A stretch of 64,000 nt of DNA from Asterias rubens (taxonomy: Eukaryota > Echinodermata > Asteroidea > Forcipulatida > Asteriidae). Position 1 is the first letter of the stretch, and each line of letters begins with the position of its first letter. A program made the translations under genes and the position numbers. The notes beneath the pieces were generated by a model. That model was given only the letters and a program-made list of their open reading frames with translations. It was not told the DNA's origin and made no database searches. Of the stretch, positions 55,462 to 64,000 are shown in pieces. Location: the NCBI RefSeq assembly GCF_902459465.1, contig NC_047066.1, forward strand, positions 14,759,047-14,823,046, given 5' to 3'.

Positions 55462-55869
55462 CTTGCAGTAATAATACCTGGCGCTTTGTATCCTTTGGCA
55501 AAAGGCGCGTTATAAATACGGTTATTATTATTATTATTAAAACACAGTTAACCCTTCTACTGTCTGCCCATTCATCAGCATCCTTCACTATAGAATGGTA
55601 GATTGACTTAGTATATGAAAGCCTGCAAAGTCCTGCGATCCATTGGTTAGACAGGTTTCTAGAGAAGGGTTTACAGCATAGTAGGTTGTGCGGATTTCGG
55701 CTTTGGCATTTGTGGTTTATCACAGCCTCAACGATGATAAAGACTTGGCAAAACCAGTGATAGCCATAAAGGAGTGTTGTGAACGAACTTGAGATAAAAA
55801 TAACAACATTGCTGTTTAGTTCAAATTTAGCTTATTATAATAGAACAATATAACTTCTTGCTTACTTTT

Positions 55870-56015
55870 ATCAAGTAGAGTTTGGTGTGGCCTGTAGCAA
55901 ATTGGCATAAATTAAAATGTAACTTTTTCTTATCAAACTTTAGATTGACATTTATGATTGTGTGGCCTGTAAAAGTCGATGTTCTTTTGTAAGAATTATA
56001 CATCGCCTTTAAGAT
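55870..56015 (+). other. Sequence present only in copy B
   Basis: Inserted relative to copy A between tacttttа-equivalent position 41315 and caaatatgactaatattt. It contains ttatgattgtgtggcctgta, similar to ttatgattgtgtgacctttt at about 42024 in copy A, so it looks like a piece of the 263-bp unit. Confidence 0.6.
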
Positions 56016-57158
56016 TGACAAATATGACTAATATTTAGTAACTATAAGTGTTAATACAGGGTTTACTAATAAGGGAATCAATGTGTGGTGAAGAGGTTTT
56101 CAACTAGTGGTTAAATCCCAACGAGGCCTGATTCTTGATAATTTTACCGAGACGAAGTCGAGGTAAATTATCAAGAACCAGGCCTCGGCGGGTTTAAACC
56201 ACTACATGTAGTTGAGTAAAAAATAAAATAAATGCAAAAATTATAGTTGTTAAATGATTTCTTTCAACACAACACCCCTCCAGCTATGAAATGGTAAAGC
56301 ACTCCGCGGTCCTTGGCTAAATAACTCCTTATAAGGGAATGCTGTGCACGTCGCGCGTATCGCGTGGTGTCGCACAACTGTTTCAGCCATTGCTCTCGAC
56401 CAATAGGAATGAAGAAACTGTCTTATAAGAACAGGCGCAAGGTCGCGTGTCACACCCATGAATTAACACTTTTTATCGGTCATAAACAAAGGTTTATACA
56501 CACCCACGTGACGCGCTTTCCACCAATAGGAATGGCGAAGTTGTCTGAGGTATTTATGAATGCAATATCACAACAAATCAATTAGTACTACTGAGAATAT
56601 AATGTAATGTCAAAATAAATCTAAAGTTATTTTTGTTTTACAAATGTTTTTTTATTCCTCACTATGGGATAATTTTATATACATGTTTGATGTGGTATGT
56701 AGAAATTTTAAAAATAACTTTTATGATTGTGTGACCTTTTAAAATTGATGTCATATCATATTATAAAGAACTATACATCTATCTTTAGATTTACTTAATA
56801 ACCGATATTCAATTACAGGGTAGATTCATGCAATATAACCAATCAATTAATAGTACTGAGAATATAATATAAACTGATCAAAAGTGTTCTAAATTTATTT
56901 TTTCACAAAAAAAATTAATGTATTTTATTTTTCATTACGGAATAATTTTATATGCATAAAGGAATTGTAGTTAGTAAAAATAAAAGAATTACTTGAAAAT
57001 TTAAAACAAAAAACATGAATTGCTTGTGTTTTTATCATTGTTTGTATTTTTATCAGAAAACCATACCATCTGGCACACTGTGTGCAACATCAGAAACGTA
57101 CACTAGTAACCATTATCCTTGAAAGGGCCAGACTATCCGGCCCTTCCAGCCTCCTTTA

Positions 57159-57421
57159 TGGAAGTGTCGTGGCCGAGCGGGTAAGAGCACTGAATTCAAA
57201 CTCTGGTGTTTCTGATCAGCAGAGTGTGGGTTCGAATCCCCAGCCGTGACAAGGGCCGTAGCACCTTGTAAACCCTTTTAAGGTGCTAAATAATTAAGTA
57301 TCAAAATTCATCACTGCAATTACCCATCTTTCTGAAAGTTTGTATACACTCAGCGCCTTGAGTACCTTGTTTGGTAGATACGTGCGCTATATAAGACTTC
57401 GATATTATTATTATTATTATC
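57159..57421 (+). mobile_element. SINE family 1 (copy B)
   Basis: Counterpart of 42463-42725. Confidence 0.75.
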
Positions 57422-58225
57422 ATAATATTGATTTGAGTGGATGAGCCATCATGTCATACGAGATAATTTTCAGGCACCAAGTTCCAAGCAATCTCACAAT
57501 AAGAAAGTTCATTCACATTCCAGTGTCACATCCTCCATTGTCGGTTTGTCATGACTGATGTTACTGTGTATTTATCAAAAGGGACGACACAGTCCCCATT
57601 TAATGAATTGGTTAGGTTGTCCAAATATTCCTGTTTCCCTTCCTACTAAAAATGAAGTTGTGGTTTCAAGAGTCCATTTTGGGACGATATGATACACTAC
57701 TACTATTTGACAACTTTGGCAGTACTTAAGTAGTTGCAAAACAACCAACTGTACTCCAAGAAACTGGACAAGAAAAAGATGATGACAAAACAGAAGACGG
57801 AGAGATGAACTAAGTACATACAGGGGCAGGACAGAGTGAGATGGAGAATTGGTGAAGAGGCTTTTCTCCTGCAGTGAAGTGAAACAGGCTCAACGACGAG
57901 TACTTATCTCATTAGCCACAATACATACGGGTCATAAAACAAACTAACAACCGCACATTCATCCAGATGGTAGAGAGATTGTATTTCACCATTCCAGGGG
58001 CGGACCCATGAATATTATCAAGAGTGGGGTCAGTGCTGTGTCAATTTTTTTTGTACTACTCGACAGCACATGTAAGTACTCGTTTGTGTGCAGCCGATTT
58101 CACGAAACGCTAGGATTGATCCTATCTCGAGTTAGGACGAGTAACTCGCCCTAACTTGGGATTAGTCTTAAGGTCTTCATGCTACAGTGCAGGGTTGAGA
58201 CCCGACCTAGGTCCTAAGATTAATC

Positions 58226-58437
58226 TTAAGTTAGGAAGAGTTTGGTGAAATCGTCAATTAGGTATGTCCTTAAGACAGCGGACCAGTCTATGTTGTAAAC
58301 AAATCCAGCGGGTAAGCGACCTTGCGCTGGCCCCTCAAACTTTAAATTATGTTTCTTAGCGTATTTGCTTAGAAGTCGGGTCTTTTTCCTTCTAAACTCA
58401 TACACAGAGTTGAAGCAAATGCTTAATTGGCTAACTG
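58226..58437 (-). other. Unidentified minus-strand open frame (copy B)
   Basis: Same frame as 43530-43740 with four residues missing from the basic part by a 12-bp in-frame deletion. No family recognised. Confidence 0.2.
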
Positions 58438-59011
58438 ACAGTGTAATGCACAAGAGACAATATTGGTGCATTTGCTTAATACAACAAACATCCAACTCCT
58501 GATCAAAATTGACTCATCCATCATAGTGCCACAAATATTTATGAGTTGTACGAATTTTCTAGCTCCATTTTATGTTTTATTTTTAAATCTTCACAAACCA
58601 CCCAGAAACGTCCAATATCCTTGGAACAACTCAATAGGATTTTTTTGATAAATTTGCTAAAAAGATGATGGTTCACTAATCAGCTCAGAACGGCTTCCAT
58701 CATATGTATGCTTGGAGTATACTTTGTTGTTTTTATTCGACACGATAACACAGCATAAATCAAAGCTAATCACATCACTTATCAAATAAACAAGGTTTCA
58801 AAACCCTAGATCGAAAAGTAATGTTTTCAGAGAAGGTCACCCTTTTATATTTTGTCCGATCCAGCCGAGAATTATTCCCCATCTTATACTTTGACCCGAC
58901 TTTTGACAGGTCTAGTATTAAGATCGGTGAGGATTTGTACCTTTTTCTGTTCACCTTCTTGCTGTTCTGGTACCCAAACTTATAAACTTTGTGTCTTTTG
59001 GAACCATTGTT

Positions 59012-59371
59012 TTAAAGACACTGGACACTATTGGTCATTGTCAAACATTATGTATCTCAACATATGCATAGAATAACAAACCTGTGAAAGTTTGAGCTCG
59101 ATTGGTCGTCGGAGTTGCGAGACACCCTTGTCACACGAAGTTGTGTGCTTTCAGATGCTTAATTTTGAGACCTCAAATTAATTCTAAATCTGAGGTCTTG
59201 GAATCAAATTCGTGGAAATTACTTCTTTCTTGAAAACTGCGTCACTTCAGAGGGAGCCGTTTAATCTCACAATGTTTTATACTGCGAACCTCTCCCCATT
59301 ACTCGTTACCAAGTTAGGTTTTATAATGGTAATTATTTTGAGTAATTACCAATAGTGTCCACTGCCTTTAA
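59012..59371 (-). mobile_element. MITE family 1 (copy B)
   Basis: Counterpart of 44328-44687. Confidence 0.85.
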
Positions 59372-60060
59372 TCCTATGTATAAAGTGTTGATGTTTTTAA
59401 ATAACGCGTTGGTCACGTTTTTGGTATAATATTTTGCGATATATCGCCAAAAATGTGGAGCAAATAGTCGACACCGGAAGATTAATCCCTCAGTCATAGG
59501 AATGCTTTATCTAAATTGGGCATAAAAACTGAATTCTTACATAAACACATTAGGAGGCCTAGGCTACTTCCAGTTAGCGAAATGTTTCTCTTTATGCTTC
59601 ATACTATCTAAAGCTGCAGTATGCTTCTAGACAAAACTTGTTTACTGGCGTTAATTTTAAGAGTGATTAACAAACGTCCCCCTTCATAAAGCCCCGTTAA
59701 TAGTGAACAATAAGCACACAGGAGTCGACAAGGGACTGTGATGTAAACAAAGCGCCCTCTGTTGCTGTTGCAGGAGTGACTTTCTGCCAATGGGATCGAA
59801 GGATATGGCAACAGTAACTCAGATCCTTCTGAGGCGTCTTTCTAGGCTCTTCTTAGTCCATGACATCGCGCTGTTTCTTACCCTATAAAAACAAAATGAA
59901 ATGAGGGAACCTCAGTGCAGGCTTCTCTGCGACCACAGCAAGAAAGATACAGAAGATCAAGTTAATTTTTTACTGAGCGAAACACCTTGTTTGTGAGTAT
60001 TCGTGACTGGTTATGTTATTACAAACTGTAGGCCTATAGTTAAAAGTTTTGAAATTATTG

Positions 60061-60344
60061 GCAGTGTCATGGCCGAGCGGTTAAAGAGCACCGGATTCAA
60101 GCACTGGTGTTTGATCAGCAGGGTGTGGGTTCGGATCCCAGTCGTGACACTTGCTACATCAAATCGGGGAGGTAGTGCTTTTTGCTCTACCGGCCAGGCT
60201 TCGGACTGATGATGCGCAAGCCTACATTCGTATGGACTGTGAAAGGGATAACCCTGTTTCAGCCTAGGAAGTAGGTGGCAACGGCCTCGCTGAAAAAAAA
60301 CCCGCCCACACCTTGAGTGGCCTTCAGGCCTTGTGTGTCTTTCA
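60061..60344 (+). mobile_element. SINE family 1, long-body variant (copy B)
   Basis: Counterpart of 45377-45660. Confidence 0.75.
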
Positions 60345-60447
60345 ATGTGGATCGAGGTAATGCTTACATTTTCGGACTAAGAACGTTTTAATAGTTAACA
60401 TTTTAAAATTTAACACAAATTTCAAAATTTGTCTTACAATACCTTAC

Positions 60448-60556
60448 AAGAGCACCAGACGATAAGTGCGATCACAGGACAGAAAAGCACAGTTGCTCCA
60501 GCGATGACGGAACGCCATCCCGACTTAAATTTGTCCAACCGTTGATGAGGGCGTTG
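60448..60556 (-). CDS. Candidate minus-strand transmembrane exon (copy B)
   Basis: This is the counterpart of the exon at 45764-45872, with the same acceptor, donor and encoded peptide. It lies nearer to the other minus-strand exon at the window edge, so it is the likelier partner in one transcript. Confidence 0.45.
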
Positions 60557-60758
60557 CTGAAAAAGTGAAACGATACGTTGGCTAAAAAAACCCATAGATT
60601 TCTTCTCCGTACATTGTCAAGACTATCGCTCAAAAAGTAGGCCTATTAACTTGTAATCGTTGTGTACTTGTGATTTCGTTTCACCTTTCTCACTCTAAAT
60701 TATTTAATGTAAGCATTTGATTGTGAAATGTCGACAATAAACCGTTTTCCCGCCGGGA

Positions 60759-60790
<32 letters not shown>

Positions 60791-61605
60791 CGATTTCAAA
60801 CCACAAAGCAATTTCCCAAACCCTTCGTCGTTATTAAACCATGATGGTGCAACAAAACTTCTCAGTAGTATAATTCTTCTCAGTGGTTAATAAATTCTGG
60901 TATTTTCCATAAAGTTTACTGTGATGAATTTGCAGGATTAAGCTCTTTAGGCCCCCTACACTTAGTTAAATTATTTTGTGATGTTATGTTGATCAGTATC
61001 GTTATTCACTGAAATTCAGTCGATACACTGGTCAGTGGTTTCACTCAGCAGCTGGTATGTTGTTTACATCATTCAATAAAAACTAAACAACTAGCCTTAA
61101 ACTTTGAAAGTTTTATCAGACTGAAATAATGTGCATTGATTTTGATGGAATAAAACAAGAAATCTGCATTCAAATCTGGAATTCTTTAATTCTTCAGTAT
61201 TGGTATAATTACTCAAAGCATAAAAGCTTTTTTTGGTAACGAGTAATATGGAGAGCTGTTGATGGAGAAACGGCTCCCTCTGAAGTATCGTAATTTTTTT
61301 TAGAAAGAGAAAATTTCTCAATCAAAGAATATAAGACTTCAGCTGAAGCCTTTCATTTATAGGCAGATGAAAGCAGACAAATTATTGTGCTGCAAGGGTC
61401 TTTGTTGTTTCATTATTCTCTGTCAATTTCGATTAATGTTCACATGCGTATTATGTTGGGATAAGCTTAGCCCACCTTGTTGAGCTGTTAATCACTGTCG
61501 ACCGATGTTAAAAGCGGTCCTATTAACAGCTCAACAAGGTGGGCTAGGATAAACTAAATGAGAATACTGAAGTTTGACAATTACCAAAGGTGTCCAGTGC
61601 CTTTA

Positions 61606-61991
61606 AAGGCAGTGGACACTATGAAAAAGGCAGTGGAAATATTTGTAAGCATAACAACTTTTCTTGGTAACGAGTCATGGGGAGAGGTTGACAGTATAAA
61701 ACATTGCAAGAAACGGCTCCCTCTGAAGTAATGTAGTTTCGAGAAAGAAGTAATTTTCCACGAATTTGATTTCGAATCCTCAGATTTAGAACTTGAGGTC
61801 TCGAAATCAAGCATAGAAAGCACACAACTTCGTGTGACAAGGGTGGTTTTTCTTTTATTATTATCTCGCAACTTCGATGACCGATTGAGCTGAAATTTTC
61901 ACATGTTTGTTATCCTATGAATATTTTGAGATACAGCTAGCAGGTGAGAAAACTGGTCTTTGACAATCCAATAGTGTCCAGTGACTTTAAA
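61606..61991 (+). mobile_element. MITE family 1, intact version (copy B)
   Basis: ttaaaggcagtggacac ... tagtgtccagtgactttaa. Its counterpart in copy A is reduced to about 77 bp, so the deletion happened in the copy A lineage. Confidence 0.8.
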
Positions 61992-62055
61992 TGTAGGCAG
62001 TAAACCTGTAAAGACACGTCAATTACTTTTACCTCTTGATTAGGTCCGCCCTCAT

Positions 62056-62570
62056 CACAGCATACACAGCTACAAGCATTAATTGGTAAAGTGTGCTTAT
62101 ATGACGGCGGGTTTTGGGCCGGGGACCCGGTATTCAGAAGTGTCGCCAAATGAACAGAACTTGAAGGTGAAGTTGGGCACCGTACGGGTGGATATTCCTG
62201 ACCGCTCCGCCTCGAAATTGTGGCAATTTCAGGTTGCTTGGCTTCTTCCTGGTGTTGAGGGTGTGTTTCACTTTCACACAGCAGGTTAGGCGCTATGTGG
62301 TTTACATTCAAGCCTGTAGGTGCGTGCCTCAATGTCGCTCCAAATTCGGCATAGTCGTGTGGTTTGGTCATATTATTTGTAAACTGCGGAAAATAATCTG
62401 CAAAAAAACCCCAGTATTTTAATAAACGTCATTGTTTAAGTCTCTTAAATAATGTTCTGTTCGCAAGAATATGGGAAGCCTGCTGAGAATGGAGCGCCCG
62501 ATCCCGGGCATCTGGTCCCATTTTCCTGCGCTAATTATACGATCACCAGTCTACGCTAATGTGCAAGTGC
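62056..62570. other. Right flank of the duplication, unresolved open frames
   Basis: Overlapping frames on both strands (minus: Ser/Pro-rich with PPSYKHT; plus: VKLGTVRVDIPDRSASK and FQVAWLLPGVEG) have a coding-like base composition. I cannot decide the strand. A minus-strand exon here could connect 63838 with 60556. Confidence 0.25.
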
Positions 62571-62599
62571 CGAGCTTGGGCACTAGCTGTGTAAGTGAT

Positions 62600-62700
62600 C
62601 GAAGAGTGCCATAGAATTGTGCCCATAGTGTGTCCCAGTCTGGGGTTCAAGTCCCAGTCATGACACTTGTATGCCTGAGCAAGATATTCAATCGTTTTGA
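62600..62700 (+). mobile_element. Degenerate SINE family 1 head
   Basis: ggggttcaagtcccagtcat B-box followed by gacacttgtatgcctgagca. Confidence 0.5.
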
Positions 62701-62888
62701 TTGGTCTTCCGTAAGTACGCATACCCATAACTCATTGTTTCATCACATGCCTGGACTTTTTTTTTCATGAGCGAGAAAGTTTTTTTTTTTCTTCCTTTTT
62801 TACTTACTCGAAAGGGCTCTGCCAGTGGAAAATCTAAAAGTCTATGGGTAACTTTAGGCGCACCACCAAGGCCAAGACCAGGGCATTA

Positions 62889-63040
62889 TTCTATAAAGCC
62901 TGTCAGCCGAAAATGTGTTAGGCACAAATAATTCTGCTTAGCAGAAACTGGGTTCCAGCCAAAATTCCATAAAGTTGACACTGTAAGCATCTGGTGTCCT
63001 CTTATAAATTATTTGCTTGGCAAAGAAATTTGCTAAGCAA
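62889..63040. mobile_element. Possible foldback related to 29256-29492
   Basis: ttctataaagcctgtcag, ctgcttagcagaaactgggt and aaatttgctaagcaa echo the tctatgaaattgggtcc/tgctaagcag motifs of the intron 2 element. Confidence 0.35.
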
Positions 63041-63050
63041 TACTTTCTTC

Positions 63051-63416
63051 TTAAAGCTATTGGACACTTTCTGAACAGAACAAAAATATAAAGTTCACAG
63101 ATTTACAAATAACTTACAGGGTTTATAAAAGGTAATGGTGAAAGACTTCCTTTAAATATTATTCCATGAAATGCTTTAATTTTTGAGAAAACATTAAAAC
63201 AATTATCAATTCTCGATATCGAGAATAACGGATTTATTTTAAACACATGTCATGGCACGGCGAAACGTGCGGAAACAAGGGTGGGTTTTCCCGCTATTTT
63301 TATCCGATGACCGATTGAGCCTAAATTTCACAGGTTTTTTGTATAAATGTTAAGTTGTGATACACGAAGTGTGGGCCTTTGACAATACTGTTTACCGATG
63401 TTGTGCGATTGCTTTA
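63051..63416 (+). mobile_element. MITE, diverged relative of family 1
   Basis: ttaaagctattggacac ... gttgtgcgattgctttaa, sharing gatgaccgattgagc and cacaggttt with family 1 but otherwise different. Confidence 0.6.
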
Positions 63417-63837
63417 ACTGCTTGTAAATAAGACTGGTACATTGCAACAGAGGTCTTGTCCTCCCGGTGATTTCAGGCATTGGGTCCCGTTACCGTTACT
63501 CCCAGACGACATACTGCACCGTAGCACCTAACCAGGCTATATTGGGACATGAAGTATTATCAGCACCACGATATCGCACGTCTGTATTTTTGATAACAGT
63601 TCGACATCATTTTCTTCACTCTTTTACTTCCGTTTAATCTCTGGACCAAAACAAAATGATGCTATCCTCGTCGAGGTCTCTGTGTCCCGCCTTGCTCGCT
63701 TTGGCCGTCTGAAGTATATAATAGGGCAGTCATGAAAGATGTGGCTGATGATTTCATACACTATTAAGTTGTATGTTGTAAAAAATCAATAAAAATAAAA
63801 ACACTATACTCAAAGTTGACCGTCCAAAGATACCAAC
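63417..63837. other. Presumed intron of the right-edge minus-strand gene
   Basis: No feature recognised. An AT-rich run (63780-63815) lies just beyond the minus-strand donor. Confidence 0.35.
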
Positions 63838-64000
63838 CTTCGCTGGAGAACCCTCTTTGAGAGTCATTGATCGGAGGAGCAGTGGGTGTGACTGGATCGA
63901 TCGCAGGGACCTTTGCTGAAAAGGACTCAGCATCGCCCCCTGAGGTACGCGAATCAATTTGGATACCGGAGTCATTGCCGAACTTCTTGTAACCTGCTGA
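63838..64000 (-). CDS. Minus-strand coding exon running off the right edge
   Basis: Reading leftwards from 64000, the frame is open for 54 codons: SAGYKKFGNDSGIQIDSRTS, then GGDAESFSAK, VPAIDPVTPTAPPI, and FSSEG. It ends GAAG|gttggt (phase 1). It is polar and Ser/Thr/Pro-rich, like an ectodomain linker or tail. The family is not recognised, and the start lies outside the window. It would need an intermediate exon to join the TM exon at 60556 (phase 0). Confidence 0.45.

Larger units (their letters stand above)
47077..62055 (+). repeat. Duplicated segment, copy B (15.0 kb)
   Basis: Copy B is colinear with copy A but lacks A 24289-25493 (1.2 kb, intron 1) and A 31728-40912 (9.2 kb, P450 exons 4-9). 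It carries an extra piece of about 145 bp near 55870-56015. The right end (cctcat at 62050-62055) is followed by cacagcatacac, unlike the inner junction. Confidence 0.9.

Overview
This is a eukaryotic (metazoan) genomic window. It is intron-rich and AT-leaning, with small exons that have canonical GT-AG borders and dense short interspersed repeats. I infer a marine deuterostome, most likely an echinoderm such as a sea star. The basis is the repeat style (many TTAAAG-ended MITEs, tRNA-derived SINEs with ATT tails, foldback elements) and the gene content. The sequence alone does not name a species.

Left part (1-9 kb): repeats, a 74-bp minisatellite, then a plus-strand gene for a probable single-pass membrane protein (SEA-like segment, EGF-like exon, transmembrane exon, acidic/proline-rich tail, poly(A) signal), about 4.75-8.7 kb. 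A 167-bp palindromic transposon with a perfect 9-bp target duplication sits inside one SEA coding exon and creates an immediate stop. This allele is therefore probably broken.

Middle-left (9-22 kb): many nested MITEs, foldbacks and SINEs, a LINE 3' end, and a complete three-exon plus-strand gene (13,683-18,134) for a 636-residue protein. Its order is charged N-terminal repeat, death-fold domain, Cys4 zinc ribbon, LRAT/NlpC-like domain, glycine-rich hydrophobic segment, second LRAT/NlpC-like domain. Both LRAT-like domains keep the H-H-C catalytic pattern. This is the most unusual gene here. A three-copy 305-bp tandem repeat follows.

Right part (22.16-62.06 kb): a 24.9-kb segment is followed directly by a second 15.0-kb version of itself. 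Copy A (22,160-47,076) holds a complete nine-exon cytochrome P450 of the CYP2 clan (516 residues, CYP17/CYP1-like). Copy B (47,077-62,055) keeps P450 exons 1-3 but lost exons 4-9 in a clean 9.2-kb deletion. It also lost a 1.2-kb block in intron 1. Copy A in turn has an internally deleted MITE that is intact in copy B. The pair is either a recent tandem duplication or two haplotypes joined in the assembly. A small minus-strand transmembrane exon occurs in both copies, and another minus-strand coding exon runs off the right edge (63,838-64,000), so a minus-strand gene probably overlaps this area.

The genes do not form an obvious pathway. Most of the rest is transposon-derived, and the long P450 introns are built largely from MITEs, SINEs and foldbacks.
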